Below, piece after piece: positions 1 through 10,620 of a DNA stretch of 64,000 nt. Location of the stretch: contig NW_026014872.1 of assembly GCF_020379485.1 (NCBI RefSeq), positions 186,001 through 250,000 on the forward strand, written 5' to 3'. The position numbers and the translations under genes are program-made. The stretch comes from Brassica napus (Eukaryota > Streptophyta > Magnoliopsida > Brassicales > Brassicaceae). The notes below the pieces were generated by a model that saw nothing but the letters and a program-made list of their open reading frames with translations, was not told the origin of the DNA and ran no database searches. The stretch's first letter is position 1, and every line of letters starts with the position of its first letter.

Positions 1-368
1 TAGTTATTGTAATAATATTAAAATCTGATAATCTTAGAAATAAAATATTAGTTTACTTTACCTTAGATTTTCTTTAACTATATAAAATTGAAATAGAAAT
101 CAAATAAAAAAAATTTAAATCATTATTTTTTTCTTAATTTTTTTCTTAATTTTTTAATTTAATAATTTTGTGTTCTCTAACAAAGAAAACGTTAATGATC
201 TTTTCAACTCAAACCATTAAAATTTAATAAAGTTTACAATATATTTTTAGAATAAAAATAGATTACATTTATTTTTTTCAGTACAAAGTAAATTTTATAA
301 AATTAAATATTTTAATATAAATAGTTTTAGTGTAATTTTACCCGCCCGTAGGGCGGGCCAACCCCTAG
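1..368 (+). mobile_element. 3' part of a Helitron ending at CTAG
   Basis: The sequence ends with the hallmark of a Helitron 3' terminus. A perfect GC-rich hairpin at 341-357 (CCCGCCC, loop GTA, GGGCGGG) is followed seven bases later by CTAG at 365-368 and then a T, the usual target base. The AT-rich 340 bases upstream hold no coding capacity. The 5' end is outside the window or not recognisable, so the left border is simply the window edge. Confidence 0.7.
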
Positions 369-1638
369 TTAGATAATAATTAAAAAACAAGACGAGACTT
401 TCATGCAACTTCATGTTTCAGACACATCACATTACAAGTAGTAGACACTGTTACCACTACCCTGCTACTACCTTCGTGCTCCATCTTCGGCACCGTGACT
501 GTGCCACAAAGAATATACTACCCTGCAATCCACCGTACGTGGCTAGATAGATACAGTAAGAATATACTTCGATATATGATAGAATCAACTCGATCCAATG
601 TTGTATAACAAAGAATAGACTTTATCTAGTCAAGAGTTTACTTATGAAGAAACAACTCAAAAACTATGGCAAGAGGATTGTACACACTCAGAAAAGTTCA
701 GAGAAAAGATGAACACAAACTTTTTGGAATGAATCTTTCAAAAGTTCCTCTTCACTCTTTTTATGTCTGCTTCTCCGTAACAACTTAACCGCTTCTCAAC
801 AACTCCAGTAATCACTAGACATGTGTCATTTGCGATTTTCTACTCTTTTGCCACGTGTTAACTCATTTTCTCTAGCAAATTCTCGTTGTTGAAAGAACCT
901 TGACCGCAAGGTTCAAAAGCTGAAAACTAGCATTGCAGGTCATATAAAAACTCCCAAGTAGATTGCTTGTAGAGTTGCTTCCATTTAAATAGTTATTTAT
1001 ATATTTTATGTTACTATTATTCATTCAATTTAATATTTTTATTTTAATTTCCAAAATTTTATGATATATAAAACAAATATAATTGTTACAAAGAAATGTA
1101 ATTTTTTTTTTTTTATATTTTAATAGTTATGCAAAAATACATGGACATCAAAATGTGGATGGAAAAATGTATTCATGTACGAAAAATACGTAAATAGAAA
1201 AAGTGGACATGGATGACTGGAAAAAACATAGAAAAATCTTATATACAAGTTATAATACATAGTATATCAGAATTTGTTTTTTTAGACAAACTATAATAGA
1301 TAATATATTGTTAAAATAAGTTAATTTTTCTTAAACCTCTATTTCATGTTAAATGAACATGCAACCAAAGTTGTTTTTACAGTATTTGAGAAAATGAAAA
1401 GGAAGACAAAGAAGAGTACTTGTCATGTGGAATTGGGTTTTGTGTGTACGAAAAAAATTGGTTAAATAGTGGAGAGGGAGATGTGCAAGAAGAGAGTGAA
1501 GAAGAACATGTGTTTAGGTGAAAAAACAACAAAGGAGAAAGATGTAACTATTTAGTCAAGAAAAAAGGAGAGATAGTGAATATTTAGTTGAAAAGCAAAA
1601 TCGACAATAAACAACTAAAAATGTGTTTCAAGTAATAT
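369..1638. other. Intergenic stretch, nothing recognised
   Basis: About 1.3 kb without a supportable gene. The part around 400-950 is less AT-rich than its surroundings and could be old LTR or gene debris, but no motif or reading frame is convincing. The rest is AT-rich, with homopolymer runs near 1100. Confidence 0.4.
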
Positions 1639-2218
1639 GTGACACTTTGTTCCTATAAATCCATACGAATACTTTGCAAAAAAAAATCTAGCGCCTTCTC
1701 AGTTAAAGACATTTGTGAACTCATAAAACCGTCTTCCAACCGGAAAGTAATGGAGTATGTCCAGCCTAACAAGTTCTCATCCTGCCAAGTTCTAACCACG
1801 GAAGAAGAACAATTTATCTCTCTGAACATCCCGGAGAACCTACCTAGATTGTGGCAGCAATATGGTTATACTCACCTTCACTTTGGTGTAGTAAGAATTG
1901 GTTTGACCTTATATGCAAGAAAAGAACTACCATTCATAGCCCGAAATAGACTTAATCGACTCTTGATTAAAGTCATATCAACAAGCTTGCATCGGAACGG
2001 TTCAAACGACATTAAATGCAGGAATGGTATTCATAACACTGTTTCCAAACTTTAATGTTTTGTTACAAGATCTAAATCTCTTAAAGACGCTCAAGGTTCA
2101 GCTTCGACTAATCGGAGCACCTATGCAAGAAAAAAGTGTAGTAGCTACCCTATATCACAAGATCGTCTACCGAATTCAAGATCATACTCTTGATCTTATA
2201 ACCATGTTGCTGCCACAA
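1639..2218 (+). pseudogene. Endogenous pararetrovirus movement-protein fragment
   Basis: Two overlapping reading frames, 1639-2055 and 2024-2227, together resemble the movement protein of plant endogenous caulimovirids. The first frame carries YGYTHLHFG, then a stretch of the RIGLTL..RK.LP..AR type. The second carries VFITLFPNFN, the LIGAP region and a VYRIQDHTLDL-like end. In intact family members these lie in a single frame, so a frameshift near 2030 breaks the gene. No start, coat protein or polymerase follows. Instead the sequence folds back on itself from 2197 on. This is a non-functional relic, separate from the larger pararetrovirus at 12.75-20.6 kb, which lacks this domain. The family assignment rests on recognised motifs only. 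Confidence 0.65.
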
Positions 2219-2410
2219 TCTAGGTAGGTTCTCCCGGATATTCAGAGAGATAAACTGTTATGTGGCTGGAACTTGGCAGGATGAGAATCTTTTGGACTGG
2301 ATATACTCCATTACTTTTTGGTTAGAGGACTTTTTTATGAGTTCACGAACGTCCTTGACCTAAAAGGTGCTAGACTTTTTTTGTAAATTATTCGTATGAA
2401 TTTATCAGAG
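1650..2410. repeat. Inverted repeat of about 215 bp inside the pararetrovirus relic
   Basis: The left arm (about 1650-1867) is the reverse complement of the right arm (about 2197-2410), with a unique spacer of about 330 bp. The arms have diverged by substitutions and small indels but align along their full length. For example, TGGCAGCAATATGGTTAT near 1850 pairs with ATAACCATGTTGCTGCCA near 2198. The left arm encodes the start of the movement-protein fragment, so the right arm encodes the same stretch on the minus strand. Confidence 0.8.
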
Positions 2411-2851
2411 GAAGGATAGTTTCAGGTAGTTGATCTCGTAACATACTCGATTTCATATATATAAGAAATAAATATTAGAGGAGGAAGAAGGGTTTTTACT
2501 TTTAGGAAGAGTGAAAATTGTAAACCGAGAATCAGTGGATGAAGGATGGAAAGTAGATATTTTATGAAAGAGCTGTTTTCGAGGATTTTTAAAACAATCA
2601 GTTATAAACAATGATTCTATCGACCATAACGCAAGCATGTAGACTTTGATACCATTATGCAAATGTTAAAACTTGAAGCCAACCGAACTTCAAAAAGTCA
2701 GGAACACGTGGACGTATAGCAATGGCTGATCACTGCCAACTCACCGCTTATCAAGACCTCCTCCTCAAGGGCGTTATTTTCCCGCCATCATCGTTAACGC
2801 GAGTCTCAGTCGTCAGTTTCAGGTTGTAACTGAAATCACGAAGAAGCTCCA
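2411..2851. promoter_or_regulatory. Upstream region of the LTPG gene, with a G-box
   Basis: This is the space between the pararetrovirus relic and the LTPG start codon. A perfect G-box core, CACGTG, lies at 2705-2710, about 140 bp before the start codon, in the context GGAACACGTGGACGT. G-boxes bind bZIP and bHLH factors and are common in stress- and light-regulated plant promoters. No clear TATA box was picked out. Regulation by this element is inferred. Confidence 0.4.
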
Positions 2852-3638
2852 ATGGCCGCCACAAGCAACGCCGTCGTGCTCATCGTCATACTTGCGATCA
2901 CCTTCTCTTCCTCCTCCGCAGTGACGGAGACGCAGGCACCTTCTCCACTGGCTCTCACCTGTACGGAGGAGCTAGTCATGTTCTCTCCATGCCTTCCTTA
3001 CGTCTCGGCTCCACCGAACAACATCTCAGACGCGCCGGATCCTCTTTGCTGCTCGGCTTTCTCCACATCCGTTCATTCCGGCGCCGGAAACTGCCTCTGT
3101 TATCTTCTCCGGCAACCTATGATCCTTGGATTCCCGTTGGATAGATCACGACTGCTTTCTCTTTCCCAGATCTGTAGCGATCTTAGCTCCGACGAATCTT
3201 TCGAGTCTATCTGCTCGCCATCAGGTTGATTCCGATTCCGATTCCGATTCTAATCTAAATTGAATCAATCTTGGGTTTGTAATTATGTGTGTGATGCAGA
3301 GTCGCCGGAGCTTCCGCCGCTTCAGAGCATTCAGTTCACAGCTCCTTTTGTTTACGGTATAAGTGAATCCATTTCGGTGATAGTTTACTTGAATTCAGAG
3401 ACGAGTTTCATTGATATCTGCAGGTGATAAAGCTTCCGCATCTTCTCCATCGTTCGCCATTTCACGGGAAGCCGCCGGAATTTCACCAACCTCCGATCAA
3501 CCCTCACCAGAGACAGATAGCTTATCATCAACACCAGAATCCATCATAAACGGCTCCCCAAAGATCACAAGCTTCTGCTTTCTCTCGACCATCATCATGA
3601 CGCTGCCCACTTTTGATCTCTTCCTTTTGGCTTTGTGA
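2852..3638 (+). CDS. Non-specific lipid-transfer protein, GPI-anchored (LTPG type)
   Basis: Three exons, 2852-3224, 3300-3356 and 3424-3638, join in frame with GT-AG introns to give 214 residues. The N-terminus is a signal peptide (about residues 1-23, hydrophobic and ending in an Ala/Val-rich stretch). The lipid-transfer domain has the full eight-cysteine pattern: LTC, FSPC, an adjacent CC pair, CLC, then single cysteines in QIC and SIC. A Ser/Pro-rich linker follows, and a hydrophobic C-terminal tail that fits a GPI-anchor signal. Family members bind lipids at the plasma membrane and cell wall and help export cuticular lipid. The gene converges on the proteasome gene with about 210 bp between stop codons. 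By recalled synteny it matches the LTPG next to Arabidopsis PBD2. It looks intact. Confidence 0.88.
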
Positions 3639-3851
3639 ATCTAACAAAGATGATATAGACATATACCATTGTTCTCAGAGTACATTGTTTCCTTTTAGCT
3701 TTATGAATCGTGGAACAAGAAAATGTTTAGGTTGTTCTCTCATAAGAAAGTCATTTCAAAGTTTAACACAAGTCATATAAGCTTCTAAAGCTGAAAGAAA
3801 GAAAAGAAAAGAAGCTAATGCCAGCTTAGTAGAAAACACAACATAACAGAC

Positions 3852-5276
3852 TTAGACAGAAGCAGTGGTGACATCTTGAACAGACTGACGCCAAGCGTGA
3901 GTACGAGCTCCATCCTTGTCCACGATCTTGATCACAAAGTTTGGTGGTGCAATCACCAGCCTTGACCTGATCTCAGTTATGCATTTGTCCACCAGTTCAA
4001 TGGCTTCTTCAACGGACATGTCGCTGCGGAAGTGCCTGTCCATCGTGGAGAGAGAGAAGTATGAGCCGTAACCGAATGCTCCCTTGTCAACCTTGTGAAG
4101 AGTTGCAATGTAGTCAATGTAGTATAGCGATGCGCCTGCTTCTTTGTCGTAGCCAGCCATCAGGATGTTCACAGAGTAGGGATTCTGGATTCAAACAGAT
4201 TAATTGTTATAAACTAATGGACTTTTAATCATTGGAAGGTTCAGCAATCTAAAGCAAATCCCACATGTAATACTAGATTCTACCCAAAATCGGCCAGAAA
4301 GATCACAAATTAGTATGCATGATGATATCTGCTTAAGTCAGATACACAACTTCCTAGTCTTTCAAAGCAATTACAATTACTTGATATAAGGAGACTTCTA
4401 GTTTTGACTAGAGTATCATCTTTTTCTGCCGTAAGGACATATCACGGTTCAAAAGTCTGTTACTTGAATCAACCTGAAGAGCAACACTTGCGTGACACAG
4501 AACATGAAAACTTTCAAAACTGCAACAAAGTTTCGAAAGAAAGCCAAGCTTGATTTGCAAAAATTATTTCAATCATATCAAAAGAAAATATTAATAATGA
4601 CTACATAATGAAAAGTTCTGTTTGGAAACATAAAACATATTTTCCAGGTGACTTAATTCAATAACTTAACACTAATGTCTCAGAATCTCAGAACTATGTG
4701 AATGAACAACCACCATAAAGAGGAGGAAGCAAAAACCAAGAACCCAAGAGCATGTCAAAAAAGCATTATACTACAGAAGAAAGATCCAATCCATAACAAG
4801 TTCAACTAAGTAGAGTATCAAAAGAGGAAAAGACAATATCTTTCTATCACCTTCAAACACCATCTAGTAACCCTAATTCCCCAAGCTCAAAACCACAATA
4901 AGAAAAGAGGTGACCTTTCTCAAAGCAGTGGCGAGCTCGCCACGAGTGAAGTTGGCAGCAGCAGCGGTAGTCAATGGGATCCCGTTTCTGAACTGATACA
5001 GTGACACATTCTTCTGTACATACTCAGTAAACTGAACCCTATACAAATTCCCACAACACGATCATCAATTGATTCAGAGAGAGAGAAAGAGAGAGAGAGG
5101 CGAGGGAGGAGGATTTACCGGTCACCAGGCTCGCCGCTTGCGGCAATGAGCTTGTGTGAGTCAAGGAGCATGATCTTGTCCTCGTTGTTCTTGTGGACAA
5201 GGATACTGTGAACCGCCGATGTATCCGCCGCCACGATAGCGAATCCATTTCCGACCAGACCGAACACGCACTCCAT
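3852..5276 (-). CDS. PBD2: 20S proteasome subunit beta type-2 (beta-4, PBD)
   Basis: Coding exons 5119-5276, 4915-5038 and 3852-4184 (minus strand) join in frame to 204 residues. The protein begins MECVFGLVGNGFAIVAADTS and continues through SHKLIAASGEPGDR and GYGSYFSLSTMDRHF, characteristic of the beta-4 subunit (human PSMB2, Arabidopsis PBD1/PBD2). This subunit is one of the non-catalytic members of the beta ring, and it has neither a propeptide nor a catalytic N-terminal threonine. It acts structurally in the 20S core in cytosol and nucleus. The length equals that of family members. Intron 1 is short and has a GA-rich tract near its 5' end; intron 2 is about 730 bp. The symbol follows recalled synteny with AT4G14800; PBD1 is the close paralogue and cannot be excluded. 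Confidence 0.92.
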
Positions 5277-5399
5277 CTTCAGATCTGTTTTTCGCGAGAC
5301 AAAAGTTGTTTTTGAGTTACTTCGATCTTTTCCGATTTGTTCTTTTCCTCCTAGTCGATGGAGATATAAGAGCTTGGATCAAAGCGACTTGAGGAACAA

Positions 5400-6178
5400 G
5401 ACGGGTGCTCGGGTAGTAATTCTACAAGATAACCCGAACCAAACCAAACCCAACCGAACCAAATAAATCATAACCAAACCAAAGTATATGTCTAAACCAT
5501 TTGATTCAAAGTTTTATCAATCCAGATAGTTCGGTTTGGTTGGTTTTAAATCGAACCAAAAAAAAAAAAAAACAAAATATTTTATTAATTAGATTAATTA
5601 AATATACTAATAATATTAAGATCTAATATATTTAACCATTTAGCCTAAACAACTAAACATAATTATACACATCTTACTTCAAAATGATTAGAATAAACAA
5701 ACGAAAAATAAAATAAAATAATATGAATATGAATCTCATACATTAACATCAAAACTGAAAAATTATTTATGATATTTATATTAGATTTGAAGATAATTAT
5801 ATAGAAAAAATTGGATTACATCTTCTACATATTTATTGTGACGTGTGGTTTTACGTTTAAAGATAAAGAAAATAATGGTTTAGTGTCAAATAAAGATTTG
5901 TTTATATTTTTACAAATTATATTTTTGTAATTGAATTAGAAAAAAAACTAAAAAAAATCAACTCTACGGAATTGAAAAATAAAAACAAAACCAATTAAAT
6001 CAAACACAAACCAAACTAAAATTAAAACCGAACAGAACATAAATCGAACTGAACTAAAACTGAACCAAACCGAAAATAAACCAAACCCAACTAATATTGG
6101 TTGATTTTGGTTAAAGTTTTCTTAGACCAAATAATCCACCAAACTGAATCCGTAATTCAACCGAAATGCCCATCCCTA
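5400..6178. repeat. Degenerate palindromic element with GAACC/GGTTC-rich ends
   Basis: The left end (5400-5560) and right end (about 5990-6178) are full of short AACCGAACC and CCAAACC motifs. The left end also carries the complementary GGTTTGGTTGG, and the right end finishes GCCCATCCCTACC. The middle is AT-rich. This architecture resembles the element at 43052-43998, whose termini are GGGGTGGGC and GCCCACCCC, so it is probably an old non-autonomous hAT-like copy. No target duplication was found. Confidence 0.45.
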
Positions 6179-6211
6179 CCTCCATCACATGTTCTAGACG
6201 GCGTCTGCCTA

Positions 6212-6412
6212 AGAGCATTATTAGTAATAAATATGTAAAATTAATTCTCTTAACATAAATTTAATAATATTTAAACATAATAATACTTAAGAGTAATTAC
6301 ATTGTAGTTTTAAGGGTTAGCTCTAAAATTGTATTTTATTAAAATTGGAATATATTTTAGAACTAACTCTTAAAACTACAACTTAACTACACCTAAATGC
6401 TAATGAAGTACT
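6212..6412. repeat. MITE-like inverted repeat
   Basis: The left half around 6297-6345 (TGTAGTTTTAAGGGTTAGCTC) is nearly the reverse complement of the right half around 6355-6390 (AACTAACTCTTAAAACTACA), giving one long imperfect hairpin. The outer bases (GAGCATTATTAG and TGCTAATGAAG) are weakly complementary. No coding content. Fits an old miniature inverted-repeat element. Confidence 0.5.
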
Positions 6413-8020
6413 AAGTAATCCTAAATTTAAACATTAATTATAATTTTCTAATATAATACATAATTTTCTAAATCGAGAATGTATGGATATAGTTTTGGGG
6501 TTGCCGAAACTATTTGGTTATGGTAGAAAGATTTAAGTATTTAAATATTTAGTGACATCCACATAAACTAATAAAACTATGTAGTCCATGCAAGTGTATC
6601 ATATTTTCAACCTGCTGATTGTCGATTTTATGTATATTAAATTAGAAAGCAAGCAACCTGAAAAACTAAGTCTTCATAGGTTCTATGTATATTAATTGTC
6701 TGTTCATGTGTTTAAAATTTTTCTGTACTAATGAAAATGTTAGATATATATTTTTAATATTACTAGAGATGAACTTTCAATTTGAAAATTCAAATCGATG
6801 AAAATTTAAATGTTAGATATATATTTTTAATATATCTCAACTCCTTTCTTAAAATTTCGGGTCATTCTTTTGGCTTCACTGTGGCCTCTTCTTATCCTTT
6901 GAGGTTTTCCTTTGTCTCGTGGCGGGATTCGGGAGTAAACTACTGCATGCGCTTGACTATAGTCTTTCCATGCTCACAGCTAGCATCAGTTCCTTTGCGT
7001 TCTTTAAGTGCTCACCTGCGTGGTTTTCTTGTTTTGATTTCAACGAAGATCTCTCATCTAGCACATGTGTTAGTCTTGCATGCCTCCTCCATTGTCATTT
7101 ATCGGGTTTGTCTTCGGCAAATATTTTCTAAATGGTATTTTCCTTGTCGTCAAGTTTTTCTTGTGGTATAAGAAGAGTTTGGACCTACGAACTATATTGT
7201 TGTTGCTTGTTTCTCCAATTAAATTATAAATTGTAGTCCTTAATAATGGGTTAGGTTAGATTCTTTGATTTTGGGGCCTTGTTTTAGTCTCTAGGATCCG
7301 AAATGCTTTTTAAGCAATCCAGATATCAAGTTTCTTTGTAATCAAACTAATGGACCACCACTTCCGTTCACTCGGCCTCGGCCTGTAGTTCCCATCTCAT
7401 GCGACATGTCGTGTGTTAATTTTTCGGAGACTCGAAATTCATGTGTTACTGACCATGCAATCATCACATGACCTTTTTCTGTGCTTTGATTTCACTCGCA
7501 CGATATAACGATATCGGGAATCACTTCTAGTTAAGTCATCAATCATTTTACTAGACCAGTTCAAGCACACTTAATTTTAGAATTTTAAATGAGTGTGTGC
7601 CCGAAAAATAAATTCACGCCAAATCAATTTTTTAAGTCTTTCCACTTATACCAGGAATCGCGATGTCACACAAACCTTCGCTAGTTAATGATATTTGTAT
7701 TCATAGCCAAAAAAAAAAAAAGTAAACAAAATGCATAGAGAGGAAGGAACTTAAACAATCACAAAAAAAAAGCGAAAAACAACCGAGAAAAATAAAAAAA
7801 TATGCTCTGTTTTTTTTTTTTTTTACTTTTGTTCACACCACACAAAACCATCACTTGATATTTTTGTTCAACTTTGAATATTCGCAACGACCAAAAGAAA
7901 ATTGAGAAAAAAAAAGGATGTGTTTCTTGGAGTAGAAGAAACAAATATCATTCAATGTGAAGGAAAAAGAATGAAAACCAGACGATTAAAGAAAAGAAAA
8001 GAAAAGAAAAGGGAGCAGCT
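6413..8020. other. Intergenic, no gene recognised
   Basis: About 1.6 kb between the MITE and the kinase stop codon. The part around 6840-7480 is less AT-rich and contains open frames, but none has recognisable motifs or consistent coding character. The part just after the kinase stop (about 7750-8020) is A/T-homopolymer rich and probably includes the kinase 3' untranslated region. The homologue of Arabidopsis SUV3, which I recall sitting between these two neighbours, is not seen here. Confidence 0.45.
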
Positions 8021-9524
8021 TTAGGGGCCACGAGCTGGAGCAAAGCAAAAGCAGCCGCCAGGAATTTGATCTTCAGGTATCATACCGCCGCCTTTACTGG
8101 TATCAATTCCTTCAAGCATCTTCACCACTTCCTCCATCTCTGGTCGTCTCTGCGGATTCCCATCCCAACATTTCTTCATTATATTCGCCAATACCGTCGG
8201 GCAGCATCTCGGAATCTCCGGTCTCATATTCTGTTAGAAAACAAGTTTCAGAATTTTGTTCTACGAAAACGTACGGCATTTTAAGGGTTGTCATAGGTCA
8301 AAACTCACATGTAAGACAACAGCTGAAGAAACATCGACAAAGCTAAGATCAGGATAAGGCATTTCACAGCAGTAGATTTCCCATAAACATATTCCAAAGC
8401 TGTAAACATCACACCTTCTGTTGTATGGCTTGCCATCTATAACCTACGAAGAAACTCTAATTTTATATGATTCCTGTTTTAGAAACAAACAAAGAGACCG
8501 TAGAGAAACTGTTACCTCAGGAGCCATGTATCCAAGAGTACCCGTTTCTCCAGTCATGTCCTTTGGATTCAGAGCTTCCACTCTCGCTACTCCAAAATCT
8601 GCTATTTTCAGATTACTTTGAACATCCAAAAGCATATTCTCTGTTTTCACATCACGGTGCACAATCTTCTCTGAGTGCAGATAGCTTAGCCTGCAACAAG
8701 CAACACATACTGCGGTTTTGCTTTTTCAGTCTTCATCACAAAAGTCTATATTATAAGTAGTTGTGTTAGAAAATTCATTGATTTACCCTCGAGAGAGGTC
8801 GAGAGCGAGTTTGATAACAACTTTAAACGCGAGTTTCTTGCGTCTATTACGGATCAAGTACTGTTTCAACGTTCCACCAGAAACATATTCCACAACCACA
8901 CAACAAGCTTGTTGAGGTAACGAGTTTTCTGAATCAGCTGTTGGTATTTTCAGATTCGTTGTTCCCATTGATGCTCCAACAAACTGTTACATTCACAGAT
9001 GAAAATATATCCGATCCATACACTTTACTCACTTATGTGACCTAACAAACTTATTTTAACTGACCTTAGTGACATTTGGGTGGTTTAGTTTGTGCCAAAC
9101 AGTGACCTCTTGACGAAATAAAGTCCGATTTGTTTTGCTTTCTTGACCATCATCTTCCCAATCAAGCACCTTCACTGTCATTACTCAATGAAGGACCAAA
9201 CAAAGTCATAATCTATCATAAAACCTACTTGACGTTTTTTTTTTTTTTAAATTTACCTGCAACAGCTTCACCATCATAGATGCCTTTATAGACCGTCCCA
9301 AAAGTACCACGAGCAATAACATTCCTTGTTTCCAACTTAGCCAAATTAATCTCCCACTCTTCCTCCTTAGCTTTATGAGTTATCTCAAGGTTCCTCGACC
9401 AAACCCTACTCAGATGTTTCTCAAGCTGTTTATCTAAACTCTTCAAATCGATCTTGTCTGCTCGAAAGATCCTGTCTTTCTTCCCAACACCTCCTTCTTC
9501 TTCTTCTCCTGATCTCTTCTCCAT
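8021..9524 (-). CDS. Raf-like MAPKKK-family Ser/Thr protein kinase
   Basis: Six coding exons on the minus strand, 9257-9524, 9065-9174, 8787-8983, 8516-8690, 8309-8443 and 8021-8230, join in frame to 364 residues. A charged N-terminal segment is followed by one kinase domain. The glycine loop is GTFGTVYKG (residues 73-81), the ATP lysine is in AVKVL (Lys91), the catalytic loop is HRDVKTEN with Asp205, the metal-binding DFG has Asp223, and the activation segment ends MAPE (Glu250). [12 protein letters not shown] near the C-terminus is the usual subdomain XI arginine motif. All key catalytic residues are present, so an active cytosolic kinase is expected. The length and exon pattern fit Arabidopsis AT4G14780 (recalled). 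The start is the first ATG of the open exon 1 frame. No substrate can be inferred. Confidence 0.9.
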
Positions 9525-10620
9525 GTCTTGAATTCAAATCAAAGACTCCAACACAGACCACACAACTTTCAGAAAACAAAAATTCTAACTCAAAGCTTAT
9601 CTTTTCATCATTATCATCACAAAATCAAGTTTTTCTTCGGAGTAATATATAGCCAATTAAATGAAACTAGGCGGGAGTTATATAAAACAATCTTTTGATA
9701 GGAAGGTTAAACAAATGCGACCAAAATGATGAAAAAAGTCTAGACTTTTAATCAGAAAATACTTTCAACAAACTAAAGATCATGCATATGCTCTCAAACT
9801 CATTTTTTTTTGTGAACCAACAAAAAAATTCTCCAAAAGAAAATTTGAACCCTACAATACGAAAAAGTAAACCCTAAGAACACGTTTGCTTACTATACGT
9901 ATGATCTATCTAATCTAACACAATAATGATCAGGGGATATTGATACTAAGACTCATCAATAAAGAAAACAAATCCAGAAGTCAACTGAATCATGCAGTAG
10001 GACATGCGGAAAACAAAGAACCAGAGACATGCAATAAGATTGTTGAAAAATTCTCAAAATCGAATTTTAATGATGGCTTCCGAATTGTTTCTCAAAAATA
10101 TCCTCTTATTTTTGGTGTGTGGATGAAAAAAACAGAGAATATCTCAAAGAGAGAATCAAAGAAGAGAACAAACAAAAGAAGGCTTAGGAAACGTTGGAAG
10201 AGAGATGGAGAGTAAAAGACGGAATGAGAAGCTGTTTCTTTCATGCAGATTTTGTGGAGACGTTTTTATTTGTTTCTATCTCAAATTTATATATCAACAA
10301 ACAACGCAGATATTTCATCAAATATACGTATCCATTGTTTTGTTTTAGATTATTATTTTTCATTTTTCCATATTTATTTTTACATTATTTTTTATAACAG
10401 TTCCAAAAATTAATTGACAATGTATATTTTACTATGTTGTGGTCGGGGTTCGAGAATACTGCAGGTAGGTAGAGCCGTTTGTTATGGTCATCTGCTGTAG
10501 AGAGCGCTGGTCCATCGAAGATGTCATACATATAGAACCGTCCGTCGATCCAAGTGTTTCGGAGGAGAGCGTCATGTTAAATCATTATTCGTGGACCTGT
10601 TCATCAATATCATCATATGT
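9525..10620. other. Kinase upstream region and unassigned sequence
   Basis: AT-rich sequence upstream of the kinase start, including its probable promoter and 5' untranslated region. Open frames at 9940-10397 lack recognisable motifs and run through low-complexity Lys/Arg or Phe/Ile-rich stretches. A GC-richer patch at about 10440-10595 stands out and reads as open sequence in two minus-strand frames. It is discussed under findings. Confidence 0.35.

Noticed and set aside
2453..2662. A 69-codon minus-strand frame upstream of the LTPG gene
   Set aside because: No motif and no transcript context; it lies in the promoter region.
6782..7171. Open frames of 129 and 70 codons on the plus strand
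   Set aside because: Two overlapping frames, no motifs, a low-complexity start and no splice context. Probably chance openings in a less AT-rich patch.
9940..10397. Plus-strand open frames upstream of the kinase
   Set aside because: Lys/Arg-rich then Phe/Ile-rich low-complexity translation, no motif, in the expected promoter region.
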